Of a DNA stretch of 64,000 bases, positions 9,294 to 19,226 are shown piece by piece; the first letter of the stretch is position 1; every line of letters begins with the position of its first letter. The notes beneath the pieces are model-generated. The model saw nothing but the letters and a program-made list of their open reading frames with translations. It made no database searches and was not told the DNA's origin. Made by a program: the position numbers and the translations under genes. This DNA comes from an uncultured Bacteroidota bacterium (GTDB lineage Bacteria; Bacteroidota; Bacteroidia; Chitinophagales; Chitinophagaceae), in contig CAIJXU010000064.1 of assembly GCA_903824725.1 (NCBI GenBank), forward strand, positions 186,001 to 250,000, written 5' to 3'.

Positions 9294-11702
9294 ATGACGA
9301 TTAGTTATCGCTGGCTGAGTGAGTATTTGCCCCAAACGGTGAGCCCGGAAAAATTAGCTACTATTTTGACATCCATAGGGTTGGAGGTAGAGTCATTGGA
9401 ATCTTTTGAAAATTACAAAGGAGGCCTTGCTGGATTAGTGGTAGGGGAAGTGATGGAAGTAAAACCGCATCCCAATGCAGATAAATTAAAATTGACAAAA
9501 GTAAATACGGGCGCAGCGCAACCATTACATATTGTTTGTGGTGCCTCTAATGTTGCGGTAGGACAAAAAGTAGTCGTGGCGACCGTGGGAACCACCATTT
9601 ACCCAAAAGGGAAGGAACCTATTACAATGAAATTAGCAAAAATTAGAGGGGAGGAAAGTGAGGGTATGATTTGTGCCGAGGATGAAATTGGATTAAGTGA
9701 TGATCATGCTGGCATCATGGTATTAGATCAACATATTAAAATAGGAACTGCTGTTGCTACTTTGTATGAATATGTGCAAGATTGGATTTATGAAATAGGC
9801 CTTACGCCCAATAGGATGGATGCCATGAGTCATTATGGTGTTGCAAAAGATGTGTGTGCTTATTTATCTTACCATGAAACGCCCGTGACTGCTGTGAGTC
9901 CGCTCACCCAACAAGTGACAAAAGATAAATCAATCCAAGCTTTTGAAGTGATGATTGAAGATGAAAAAGCTTGCGCAAGATATAGTGGCATGATCATAGA
10001 AGGGGTTGAAGTCAAAGAATCTCCTAGTTGGTTAAAAAACAGATTACAAAGCATTGGGGTAAGATCCATTAATAATATTGTAGACATCACCAATTATATT
10101 TTACACGAAACGGGACAACCTTTGCACGCTTTTGATGCAGATGAAATTAAGTCTAATAAAGTAGTAGTGAAAAAATATGCATCAGGAACAAAGTTCACCA
10201 CATTAGATGGAACAGAGCGCAGTTTAACCGCGGCCGATTTGATGATCAGCGATGGGGCACAACCACTTTGTATTGCTGGTGTATTTGGTGGATTAAAAAG
10301 TGGCGTAAAATTAAACACGACTCGTTTATTTTTAGAAAGTGCTTGGTTTGAAAATGTACATATACGAAAAACATCAGTGCATCATGGGCTCAGAACCGAT
10401 GCGGCTACTCGTTTTGAAAAGGGAGTGGATATTGATGGAACAGTAAAAGTATTAGAACGCGCTGCTAAAATGATTCAGGAAATAGCAGGTGGAAAATGTA
10501 GTGAGTTAGTTGATGTGTATCCGCATCCAGCTCAAAAGGCAAAAGTGAATTTAAGTTTTGCTTATCTAAAAAAATTAAGTGGGAAATTATATCCTGTTAC
10601 AAAAGTAAAAACTATTTTAAGCAGTTTAGGATTTGAAATCATCAACGAAACCATTGAAGGAATAGAAGTAGCGGTCCCATTTCATAAACCGGATATTCAT
10701 ATTCCAGCTGATATTGTAGAGGAAGTATTGCGGATTGATGGGTTGGATAATATTGAAATTCCTAGCGTGATTACCATGAGTCCTTCTATTGATCCATTGG
10801 AGAAAAAGGAAAAATTTAAAGATAAAATTGCTCAATTTTTAGTGGGCCAAGGTTACACTGAAATTTTAACCAACTCGATTACCAATAGCGCTTATTTTAC
10901 AGAGGAGACATTAGCGACTTCTGTTAAAATGTTGAATAATTTAAGTGCCGAATTAGATGTAATGCGTCCTTCGATGTTGGAAACAGGTTTGGAAACAATT
11001 GCTTATAATCTAAACCGTCAAATGAGTTCGATTGCATTATTTGAAATAGGAAAAATTTATGGACAATCTGCTAAAGGCAGCTATTATGAAGCGGAGCAGT
11101 TGTGCCTTTATATTTCTGGAAAACAACAATTGGATGGTTGGAGAACCAAAGGAGTATTGGCAGATTTTTTTGTGGCCAAAGGCATGGCGACTGCCATTTT
11201 TCAATTATTAGGCATTCAGGGTGGACAATGGAAGCAAACCACCGAAGGGCAGGTTGAATTTGTAGTAGATAAAAAAACGGCATGTAAATTATTGGTGGTA
11301 GGTTCTAAAAAATTACAAGCTTTTGGGATTAAACAATCGGTCTTATTTATACAATTTGATTTAGCTACTTTATTTTCTATTTATCAAAGCAAACAAGTGG
11401 TGTATCAAGAAATTTCAAAATATCCTTCAGTTGAAAGAGATTTAGCATTGGTGATTCCACAAGCCACTCCATACGAAGCAATCGCAACTTGTATTCAAGA
11501 GGCTAAAATAGGCGCATTGCAGGAAACTCGTGTTTTTGATATTTTCGAAAGTGATAAATTAGGACTTCAAAAAAAATCGGTAGCCATTAATTTTGTATTT
11601 AATACGCCAGATAAAACATTAACTGACACCGAAATTGATTTGATGATGAAAAAGCTGGTGCAACAATTTGAAAAAAATATTCAAGCAGAAGTTAGAAAAT
11701 AA
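9294..11702 (+). CDS. pheT: Phenylalanyl-tRNA synthetase beta subunit
   Basis: MTISYRWLSEYLP, N-terminal tRNA-bind EMBD domain, B3/B4, B5, anticodon-binding FDX-ACB domain at C-terminus. Confidence 0.97.
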   Translation: MTISYRWLSEYLPQTVSPEKLATILTSIGLEVESLESFENYKGGLAGLVVGEVMEVKPHPNADKLKLTKVNTGAAQPLHIVCGASNVAVGQKVVVATVGTTIYPKGKEPITMKLAKIRGEESEGMICAEDEIGLSDDHAGIMVLDQHIKIGTAVATLYEYVQDWIYEIGLTPNRMDAMSHYGVAKDVCAYLSYHETPVTAVSPLTQQVTKDKSIQAFEVMIEDEKACARYSGMIIEGVEVKESPSWLKNRLQSIGVRSINNIVDITNYILHETGQPLHAFDADEIKSNKVVVKKYASGTKFTTLDGTERSLTAADLMISDGAQPLCIAGVFGGLKSGVKLNTTRLFLESAWFENVHIRKTSVHHGLRTDAATRFEKGVDIDGTVKVLERAAKMIQEIAGGKCSELVDVYPHPAQKAKVNLSFAYLKKLSGKLYPVTKVKTILSSLGFEIINETIEGIEVAVPFHKPDIHIPADIVEEVLRIDGLDNIEIPSVITMSPSIDPLEKKEKFKDKIAQFLVGQGYTEILTNSITNSAYFTEETLATSVKMLNNLSAELDVMRPSMLETGLETIAYNLNRQMSSIALFEIGKIYGQSAKGSYYEAEQLCLYISGKQQLDGWRTKGVLADFFVAKGMATAIFQLLGIQGGQWKQTTEGQVEFVVDKKTACKLLVVGSKKLQAFGIKQSVLFIQFDLATLFSIYQSKQVVYQEISKYPSVERDLALVIPQATPYEAIATCIQEAKIGALQETRVFDIFESDKLGLQKKSVAINFVFNTPDKTLTDTEIDLMMKKLVQQFEKNIQAEVRK

Positions 11703-11730
11703 CTAAATTCAACAAGACAATTCATTACCC

Positions 11731-12018
11731 ATGGTTGATTTAAAATTATCCCTTGCACAATTACAAGAAAAATTACAGCTTTTAATTAAGCAGTATGGTG
11801 TTATGGATAAGGAAAATCAGCAACTTAAGTTGGCTATAACCAAACAAGAAAATCAATCCAAACAATTAGCAGAACAATTAAAGGAAACGCAATTGAAATT
11901 AGCTGCATCAATGATGCGCCCATCTGATATGAATTCAATGGACAAGGAAAAATGGGTCAAGCAAATTGATCAATATATCAAAGAAATTGATACTGCTATT
12001 AAAAATTTGAATCCCTAA
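11731..12018 (+). CDS. Small coiled-coil protein, candidate ZapA partner
   Basis: 95 aa heptad-rich protein between pheT and zapA, 3 nt before the zapA start. Confidence 0.7.
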   Translation: MVDLKLSLAQLQEKLQLLIKQYGVMDKENQQLKLAITKQENQSKQLAEQLKETQLKLAASMMRPSDMNSMDKEKWVKQIDQYIKEIDTAIKNLNP

Positions 12019-12021
12019 TTT

Positions 12022-12333
12022 ATGTCCGACAATACAGCCTCCTCCGACTTGATTCCTATTAATATCACTATTGCCGATAGATCTTATCGTGTGAAAATTG
12101 CCTCAAAAGACGAAGAAGCCGTTCGCAAAACAGCAGCTTTAATCAATCAGAAGATGGTAGAGTACAAGAATGCTTATGCTGGAAAAGACATGCAGGACTA
12201 TATTTCTATGGTTTTACTGTGGTTTACGACCGAACAACAACAAAATGGGCAAAATTTATATGAGATTGAAAATGCCCAAAGCCAGATAGAAACCCTCACT
12301 GCCTGGGTAGACAAAGCGCTGTCTACTCCATAA
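12022..12333 (+). CDS. zapA: Cell division protein ZapA
   Basis: IPINITIADRSYRVKIASKDEEAVRKTAALINQKM. Confidence 0.9.
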   Translation: MSDNTASSDLIPINITIADRSYRVKIASKDEEAVRKTAALINQKMVEYKNAYAGKDMQDYISMVLLWFTTEQQQNGQNLYEIENAQSQIETLTAWVDKALSTP

Positions 12334-12334
12334 A

Positions 12335-12470
12335 TTACCTCCTCCTCGGCTTTATTCTTTCCATTATTTGATTATCTTCGTAGCGGAACCTTTGACGCAT
12401 TATAAAAAATCGAAATACGTCATCTTGTAATTTTTGTATAAACGAAGCTTGCTATAGGTGATTATCAATG
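12335..12470 (+). ncRNA. Candidate structured RNA (6S RNA-like) in the zapA-rny intergenic region
   Basis: nested pairings CTTCGT(12376-12381)/ACGAAG(12442-12447) and TGACGCATT(12393-12401)/AATACGTCA(12414-12422), separated by an asymmetric bubble; boundaries approximate. Confidence 0.45.
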
Positions 12471-12559
12471 ATTTATGTATAATATAGGATTAATGTTTTA
12501 AACTCATTAACAAAGAAAAAGGGGAGTATGTATTATTTTAAAACAACAAGATTTAAACA

Positions 12560-14125
12560 ATGGACCAAACAATATTATTTGTCATCATTGGAGGCGCTTC
12601 CCTATTGGGAGGTTTGCTCGTCGGCAAACTAGTTTTTGCCCGCAATACCAAAAAACAAGTCGAAGAAGCTGAAGCACAGGCTGCCAATATTTTAAAAGAA
12701 ACTGCATTAAGAGCAGAGACCATTAAAAAAGAAAAGCAACTTGAAGCAAAGGAACATTTTGTTCAATTAAAGTCCGATTACGATCGTGATTTATTGGAGA
12801 GAAATAAAAAAATCGGCGAATCAGAAAACAGAATTAAACAAAAAGAAATTACAATCAATCAAAAGGAAGCTTCGATTGATAAACAAGTAAAGGAAAACGA
12901 AACGATTAAAGACAACTTGAATCGCCAAACTGATTTAGTGAATTTAAAGCGTTCCGAATTAGAAAAACACCAAGAAGAGCATATTCGTAGATTGGAAAAA
13001 ATTGCCAATTTAAGTGCAGATGATGCAAGACAACAATTAATTGAAAGCTTAAAGCATGAGGCGCAAACGCAGGCCCTTGTTTTACAGCAAGAGATCATTG
13101 AAGACGCAAAACAAAAAGCAAATAAAGAAGCGCGTAAAATCATTATTCAATCTATTCAAAGAACAGCTGCCGAAGTGGCTATTGAAAATACAGTAACGGT
13201 TTTCAATTTGGAGTCAGATGAAATGAAGGGACAAATTATTGGACGTGAAGGACGAAACATTCGTGCTATTGAAGCGGCTACTGGAGTAGATTTAATTGTA
13301 GATGATACACCAGAAGCTATTTTACTTTCTTCATTTGATCCACTTCGTCGTGAAATTGCACGATTAAGTTTACAAAGATTAGTAACAGATGGTCGTATAC
13401 ATCCAGCGCGTATTGAGGAAGTAGTTGAAAAAACTCGTCGTCAATTAGAGGACCAAATTGCTGAAATTGGGGAACGCACTGTCATTGAATTAGGCATCCA
13501 TGGTTTACATAAAGAATTAATAAGAATCATTGGAAAAATGAGGTTCCGTTCTTCTTACGGTCAAAACTTATTGATGCACTCTCGTGAGACGGCTAATTTA
13601 TGTGGTATCATGGCGGCTGAATTAGGATTGAATCCTAAATTGGCTAAAAGGGCTGGTTTATTGCATGATATAGGTAAAGTGCCTGATGAAGAAACGGAAT
13701 TAAGTCATGCCTTATTAGGTGCTAAATTGGCTGAGAAATATGGTGAAAATCCTGCTGTGGTAAATGCCATTGGAGCACACCACGACGAAATGGAGATGCA
13801 ATATGTGATTTCTCCTATTATTCAGGCTTGTGACGCTATTAGTGGTGCTAGACCAGGGGCTAGAAGAGAAATCATGCAGCAGTACATTCAGAGAATCAAG
13901 GACTTAGAAAACCTTGCCATGAATTACCAAGGGGTGGAGAAAGCCTATGCAATTCAGGCGGGTCGTGAATTAAGGGTGATTGTAGAGGCTGAAAAGGTAA
14001 CAGACCAAACCTCAGATCAATTAAGCTTTGATATAGCCCAAAAGATACAAACCGAAATGACCTACCCAGGCCAAATTAAGGTAACGGTGATACGTGAAAA
14101 AAGGGCAGTGAATATTGCCAGGTAG
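12560..14125 (+). CDS. rny: Ribonuclease Y
   Basis: N-terminal TM, coiled coil, KH ([28 protein letters not shown]), HD domain HDIGK. Confidence 0.97.
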   Translation: MDQTILFVIIGGASLLGGLLVGKLVFARNTKKQVEEAEAQAANILKETALRAETIKKEKQLEAKEHFVQLKSDYDRDLLERNKKIGESENRIKQKEITINQKEASIDKQVKENETIKDNLNRQTDLVNLKRSELEKHQEEHIRRLEKIANLSADDARQQLIESLKHEAQTQALVLQQEIIEDAKQKANKEARKIIIQSIQRTAAEVAIENTVTVFNLESDEMKGQIIGREGRNIRAIEAATGVDLIVDDTPEAILLSSFDPLRREIARLSLQRLVTDGRIHPARIEEVVEKTRRQLEDQIAEIGERTVIELGIHGLHKELIRIIGKMRFRSSYGQNLLMHSRETANLCGIMAAELGLNPKLAKRAGLLHDIGKVPDEETELSHALLGAKLAEKYGENPAVVNAIGAHHDEMEMQYVISPIIQACDAISGARPGARREIMQQYIQRIKDLENLAMNYQGVEKAYAIQAGRELRVIVEAEKVTDQTSDQLSFDIAQKIQTEMTYPGQIKVTVIREKRAVNIAR

Positions 14126-14151
14126 GCGATAATTAATTTAGGATCAAATAA

Positions 14152-14183
14152 TTTGGATAATAAGGTGGGTTCGCCTACCTTTG
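14152..14183 (+). promoter_or_regulatory. Promoter TTTG-N20-TACCTTTG upstream of rplS
   Basis: TTTG at 14152-14155 and TACCTTTG at 14176-14183, Bacteroidota sigma70-type elements. Confidence 0.65.
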
Positions 14184-14205
14184 CCGTCCGCAAAAACTAT
14201 GTATT

Positions 14206-14556
14206 ATGAGCGAAGCAGCTAAATTTGTACACGAGCAATTGACCGCAAAAAAAGAACATCCAGCCTTTAAGGCAGGTGATAATATTACCGTAAACTACAA
14301 AATTGTAGAGGGTGGTAAAGAGCGTATTCAAAGCTTCCGTGGAGATGTGATTAAATTACAAGGATCGGGTGCAACCGCTTCCTTTACAGTACGTAAAATT
14401 TCAGATGGTGTAGGCGTTGAGCGTTTATTCCCTATTTTATCTCCTAATATTGATTCAATCTTATTGAACAAGTCTGGTAAAGTACGTCGTGCTAAATTGT
14501 ACTACTTACGCGATAGAAGCGGTAAGAGTGCCCGTATCAAAGAAAAAAGATTCTAG
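14206..14556 (+). CDS. rplS: 50S ribosomal protein L19
   Basis: [55 protein letters not shown]. Confidence 0.98.
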   Translation: MSEAAKFVHEQLTAKKEHPAFKAGDNITVNYKIVEGGKERIQSFRGDVIKLQGSGATASFTVRKISDGVGVERLFPILSPNIDSILLNKSGKVRRAKLYYLRDRSGKSARIKEKRF

Positions 14557-14557
14557 T

Positions 14558-14585
14558 TTTGATTACAAGTTTACTTGTAATCAAA
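14558..14585. repeat. Perfect 12-bp inverted repeat just downstream of rplS
   Basis: TTTGATTACAAG-ttta-CTTGTAATCAAA. Confidence 0.85.
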
Positions 14586-14596
14586 TATTAATATGT

Positions 14597-14633
14597 TTAA
14601 GCCCCTTTCCGAGTTTCGGGAAGGGGCTTTTTT
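14597..14633 (+). terminator. Intrinsic terminator of rplS
   Basis: AAGCCCCTTTCC...GGGAAGGGGCTT followed by TTTTT. Confidence 0.93.
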
Positions 14634-14732
14634 TCGCCCTCTTCTTTTGGCATATAATTAGCTTTTTTCATTAAAAATAGTGGACTTTCTATTTTAGAAT
14701 TACCTTACCTTTAATATTCTAAATTTAATATT

Positions 14733-14921
14733 ATGGGCAACTTAGGATTTCAAGAATTATTAATCATCGGTGTCGTTATTTTAGTAATGTTTGGCGGAAG
14801 AAAAATACCTGAATTTATGCGTGGTTTAGGAAAAGGTATCCGTGAATTCAACGATGCTAAGAACAATGTTAAAAAAGAAATCGAAGAAGGGATTAAAGAA
14901 AAAGACGAAAAAGCTGCTTAG
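14733..14921 (+). CDS. tatA: Twin-arginine translocase TatA/TatE family subunit
   Basis: LGFQELLIIGVVILVMFGGRKIPEFMRGLGKGIREF. Confidence 0.92.
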   Translation: MGNLGFQELLIIGVVILVMFGGRKIPEFMRGLGKGIREFNDAKNNVKKEIEEGIKEKDEKAA

Positions 14922-14984
14922 TTTTTTGTTACTTTGATTTCAGTGGATTATCATTCTATTTTTTATCATTTAACTCTATAGCCT

Positions 14985-16409
14985 TTGTTTCGTTTTACTA
15001 CAATCAAAGACTATCATACTGCTTTGCAAGCAGGAGAAGTGTCATGTATCCAAGCAGTAGATTATTACTTGGATCAAATTGCACGTCAATCACATTTAAA
15101 TTCTTTTTTAGAAGTTTTTGCTGAGGAAGCAAAAATGCAAGCTCGAGCTTTGGATAATGCGCGTGCGTCATCGATACCTATGGGAAAAATGCATGGGGTA
15201 GTAGTTGGTATCAAAGATGTACTTTGTTATCAGGGGCATAAAGTAACTGCGGCATCTAAGATATTAGAAAATTATACAGCCATTTATTCTGCAACGGCTA
15301 TTAGCAAATTGATTGAAGCCGGTGCTATTATTATTGGTCGTCAAAATTGCGATGAATTTGCAATGGGAAGCAGTAATGAAAATTCGGCATATGGTCCGGT
15401 TAAAAATGGCTTGGATACCACGAGGGTGCCAGGAGGTTCATCGGGAGGTTCGGCGGTAGCGGTGCAATCTAATATGTGTATGATTAGTTTAGGGTCCGAT
15501 ACGGGAGGTTCTGTTCGACAACCAGCTGATTTTTGTGGCGTGATTGGGTTAAAGCCAAGTTATGGTCGTATTTCAAGATATGGTTTAATTGCCTATGCAT
15601 CCTCCTTTGACCAAATAGGCATTTTTTCAAAATCCATTTCAGATGCATCATTAACATTAGAAGTGATTGCTGGGTCTGATGATTTTGATAGTACCGTTTC
15701 CGAAAAGCCAGTTCCTTCTTATTCAACTGAATTAAAAAACGCGTCTCCAAAAAAAGTGGCTTATTTTAAGGAAACACTTTCTCATCCTGGATTGGATATT
15801 GAAATAAAAAAACAAACAACGCAATACCTTGAACAACTAAAAAATAAAGGATATACAGTAGAAGGTATTGATTTCCCCTTGCTTCAATTTTTAGTCCCCA
15901 CTTATTATGTTTTAACAACTGCAGAGGCGTCAAGTAATTTATCAAGATTTGATGGGATTAAATTTGGTCATAGAACAAGTCAACCCATTTCAGATTTAAC
16001 CGAGTTGTATAAATTAAGTAGAACGGAAGGCTTTGGAGCCGAAGTGCAAAGACGCATCTTATTAGGCACTTTTGTTTTGAGTGCTGGTTATTTTGATGCC
16101 TATTTTACCAAAGCCCAGCAGGTGCGCCAAAAATTAGTTGACTTAACCAAGGACTTATTTAGCAACTATGATGTTTTAGTATCTCCAACGGTTCCTACGA
16201 CAGCTTTTAAATTAGGTGAGCATAACCATACACCCACTGAAATGTTTTTAGCAGATATTTTTACAGTGTATGCCAACTTGGTTGGTATACCTGCGGTGTC
16301 CTTGCCTTTATTTAAACATACTAATGGCATGCCTTTTGGATTACAGGTCATGAGTGATCATTTCAACGAAACTGCATTATTGCAATTTTCAGAATCATTG
16401 ATGAATTAA
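14985..16409 (+). CDS. gatA: Aspartyl/glutamyl-tRNA amidotransferase subunit A (TTG start)
   Basis: GIKDVLCYQGHKVTAAS, GSSNENSAYGPVKNGLDTTRVPGGSSGGSAVAV amidase signature. Confidence 0.95.
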   Translation: MFRFTTIKDYHTALQAGEVSCIQAVDYYLDQIARQSHLNSFLEVFAEEAKMQARALDNARASSIPMGKMHGVVVGIKDVLCYQGHKVTAASKILENYTAIYSATAISKLIEAGAIIIGRQNCDEFAMGSSNENSAYGPVKNGLDTTRVPGGSSGGSAVAVQSNMCMISLGSDTGGSVRQPADFCGVIGLKPSYGRISRYGLIAYASSFDQIGIFSKSISDASLTLEVIAGSDDFDSTVSEKPVPSYSTELKNASPKKVAYFKETLSHPGLDIEIKKQTTQYLEQLKNKGYTVEGIDFPLLQFLVPTYYVLTTAEASSNLSRFDGIKFGHRTSQPISDLTELYKLSRTEGFGAEVQRRILLGTFVLSAGYFDAYFTKAQQVRQKLVDLTKDLFSNYDVLVSPTVPTTAFKLGEHNHTPTEMFLADIFTVYANLVGIPAVSLPLFKHTNGMPFGLQVMSDHFNETALLQFSESLMN

Positions 16410-16424
16410 AAAGGAACAAACATC

Positions 16425-17420
16425 ATGAAAAGTATACGACTCCTTATTTTTTTCTGTTTATTCATTATGTTACAATCAAACATAAGAGGGGCGAGTTACA
16501 CCCACTATGATTCTATTCCACCTATCGATTCAAGCTTTCAGATAAGAGTTGGCTTTTCTAGTTTATTTACTGTAATATCAGCGGATACTAAAAAAGGGCC
16601 ATTAGAATATACATTAAATGAGAAGGCCATTAGTTTTATTCAAACCTATATGGACAAGCAAGGTGCTGAGTTAAAACAAATGAAAACTTGGGCTAAGCCT
16701 TATTTTAATTTATATGACGGCATATTAGAAAGTAAAGGGATTCCTACGCAATTAAAATATTTAAGTGTCATTGAGAGTCATTTAAGTTCAAATTTGACTT
16801 CCTGGGCTGGGGCAGTGGGTCCTTGGCAAATTATGCCGGAGGAAGCCACTCGTCTTGGTTTAAAATTAACGCCCAACGATGAACGCACGGATTATGAAAA
16901 AAGCACACAAGCAGCGGCGACGATCTTAAAGGAATTATATACTGAATTTGGAGATTGGTTATTGGTAGTCGCTGCTTATAATGGTGGAGCGGGTAGGGTA
17001 AGACAGGCGATTAAAAAAATGAAATCGAATGATTTTTGGGCAATTCAATATGAGCTACCGCTTGAAACCCGAAACCATGTAAAAAAATTCATTGCGACCA
17101 ATTATGTATTTGAGTCGGATCAGATGGCGCCGATTTCAATGACCAATAGAGTTGTGCCTGTACAAAAATTAGAGAATCCTACAATACCATTAGCAACATT
17201 ATTGATTAAGGGTAGATTTAGATTAGAACAAATTGCTCAATTCATATCATTCCCAATAGAAAAGATCGACCAATTGAATCCACAAATGGAAAAAATATTA
17301 GCGACTGGAAAATCTTTTGAAATGACCTTGCCAAAGGATAAGTTAGACTTGTTCGAGGCGCGTAAAAATGAAATTTTACAGGCTTCTATACAATCTTTAT
17401 ATAAAATTAAAGGGAATTAA
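16425..17420 (+). CDS. Lytic transglycosylase (MltD-like SLT domain)
   Basis: signal peptide; LKYLSVIESHLSSNLTSWAGAVGPWQIMPEEATRLGL, VVAAYNGGAGRVRQAI. Confidence 0.87.
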   Translation: MKSIRLLIFFCLFIMLQSNIRGASYTHYDSIPPIDSSFQIRVGFSSLFTVISADTKKGPLEYTLNEKAISFIQTYMDKQGAELKQMKTWAKPYFNLYDGILESKGIPTQLKYLSVIESHLSSNLTSWAGAVGPWQIMPEEATRLGLKLTPNDERTDYEKSTQAAATILKELYTEFGDWLLVVAAYNGGAGRVRQAIKKMKSNDFWAIQYELPLETRNHVKKFIATNYVFESDQMAPISMTNRVVPVQKLENPTIPLATLLIKGRFRLEQIAQFISFPIEKIDQLNPQMEKILATGKSFEMTLPKDKLDLFEARKNEILQASIQSLYKIKGN

Positions 17421-17428
17421 TTACTTTA

Positions 17429-17767
17429 TTAGTAATCGTCGTCAAGTTCATCTTTTTCGTCAAATAAATCATCGTCATCATCTAAGCTTTTCAAATCATC
17501 ATCTAAAGAAAAATCATCCTCCTCCTCCATTTTCTTAAATTTCCCTTTTTGCGTAGATGATTTTTTGGGCATATCAAATTCCTCGAAATCTGGATCCCAA
17601 TTATCTTCTTCTGTTTTCTCCCAATCATCATTTACTTCCTCTTCGTCTACATCATCTTCCTCATCTTCTGCCTTTTTTTTCGAAGTAGATTTACCAATTG
17701 AGTCAGCTTTGTTTTTACTCAGCTTTATTGCATCGGTCTTTTTTTCTTTTACTATTTTCATTGCCAT
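17429..17767 (-). CDS. Acidic low-complexity protein with basic N-terminus
   Basis: 112 aa, Lys-rich N-terminus then DEEDDVDEEE...DDDDDLFDEKDELDDDY. Confidence 0.65.
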   Translation of the reverse strand: MAMKIVKEKKTDAIKLSKNKADSIGKSTSKKKAEDEEDDVDEEEVNDDWEKTEEDNWDPDFEEFDMPKKSSTQKGKFKKMEEEDDFSLDDDLKSLDDDDDLFDEKDELDDDY

Positions 17768-17885
17768 AAGTCATTCAAAATTACAATGTAAATTTTCAAA
17801 CTAAATTTTTATTTACCAAAAAAAATGAGCCTTTTTTTAATAAATTTTAAAATAGAATTAAACCTATTATAATATGGTATAAAAA

Positions 17886-19148
17886 CTATAAATGTACAAT
17901 TTGGTCTCTTCCTGGACCATTAGAAACGTATTTAACGGGTACGCCAAGATAGCTATTGATAAAATGGATATAAGATTTCATTGTTTCAGGCAATTCGGAT
18001 TCTTTTTTCATTTTAGTGGAATCGATGTTCCAACCTGGCATTTTTTTCCAAATGGGGGTAATAGGTGTACCGACAATCTGAAAAGGGACATAATCTATTT
18101 GCTTCCCCTCCATTTCATAAGCAACCCCTAATTCTAATTCCGTAAAGGAGTCCAATATATCAGCCTTTGTCATAATAATTTGTGTTACACCATTGATCAT
18201 GCAGGCAAATTTTAGCGCCACTAAATCAATCCAACCGCATCTTCTTGGACGGCCGGTGGTAGCACCAAACTCGCTGCCAATTTTTCTAAGTTCTTCGCCT
18301 TTGGCATCGTGCAACTCGGTAGGGAAGGGTCCGCCGCCTACTCGAGTACAATAAGCCTTAGAAATACCAAATACTTCTCCAATCAATTTAGGGGAAATAC
18401 CTAATCCTGTACAAACACCAGCAGAAATGGTATTAGAGGAAGTGACAAAAGGGAATGTACCAAAATCGATATCTAACATAGATCCTTGTGCACCTTCGGC
18501 CAACACTTTTTTCCCTTTTGATATTTGCTCGTTAATAAAATATTCGCAATTAATAATATTTAATGTTTTCAAAAACTCAAGACACTCAAAAAATTCGGTT
18601 TCCATTTCACTGATGTCTTCATTGAAATTAAAACTATCTAAGATTTTTTGGTGCTTCATGCGTAAAGCAATGTATTTACTAATAAAATTTTTATTTAGTA
18701 AATCGCCCACTCTAATTGCGTTGCGCCCTGTTTTGTCCATATACGCAGGCCCGATGCCTTTTAAGGTAGATCCAATTTTGCTTTCCCCTTTTGATAATTC
18801 AGATGCTTTATCTAAAGCGCGGTGCGAAGGAATGATAATATTGGTGCGTTCCGAAATAAACAGATTCTTTTTCACATCGACACCCATGGCAGCCACTGCG
18901 TCACATTCTCTTTTTAAAGTAACAGGGTCTAATACGACACCATTACCAATGATGTTTATTTTATCTTGATGGAAAATGCCAGAGGGAATTTGGTGTAATA
19001 CCATTTTGGTGCCATTCACATATAAAGTATGGCCCGCATTAGGGCCGCCTTGGAACCTAGCGATGACATCATAATGAGGCGCGAAATAATCAACAATTTT
19101 TCCTTTTCCTTCATCACCCCATTGAAGTCCTAATATTACATCTACCAT
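17886..19148 (-). CDS. purA: Adenylosuccinate synthetase
   Basis: VDVILGLQWGDEGKGKIVDYFA, QGGPNAGHTLY, GPAYMDKTGRNAIRVGDL. Confidence 0.97.
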   Translation of the reverse strand: MVDVILGLQWGDEGKGKIVDYFAPHYDVIARFQGGPNAGHTLYVNGTKMVLHQIPSGIFHQDKINIIGNGVVLDPVTLKRECDAVAAMGVDVKKNLFISERTNIIIPSHRALDKASELSKGESKIGSTLKGIGPAYMDKTGRNAIRVGDLLNKNFISKYIALRMKHQKILDSFNFNEDISEMETEFFECLEFLKTLNIINCEYFINEQISKGKKVLAEGAQGSMLDIDFGTFPFVTSSNTISAGVCTGLGISPKLIGEVFGISKAYCTRVGGGPFPTELHDAKGEELRKIGSEFGATTGRPRRCGWIDLVALKFACMINGVTQIIMTKADILDSFTELELGVAYEMEGKQIDYVPFQIVGTPITPIWKKMPGWNIDSTKMKKESELPETMKSYIHFINSYLGVPVKYVSNGPGRDQIVHL

Positions 19149-19226
19149 GAATTTGTGTTTGAGAGGACAAAAATAAGTATTGGAAACTTTATTACCTATT
19201 TAAACCAATATTAATTAAAGCAACTT

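Noticed and set aside
17565-17804. Ser-rich 79-aa ORF on + strand
   Set aside because: Antisense of the Asp/Glu-rich gene; Ser runs arise from reverse complement of GAT/GAA-type codons.
18427-18969. 180-aa ORF on + strand
   Set aside because: Lies fully antisense to purA, which has clear family motifs; no independent coding support.
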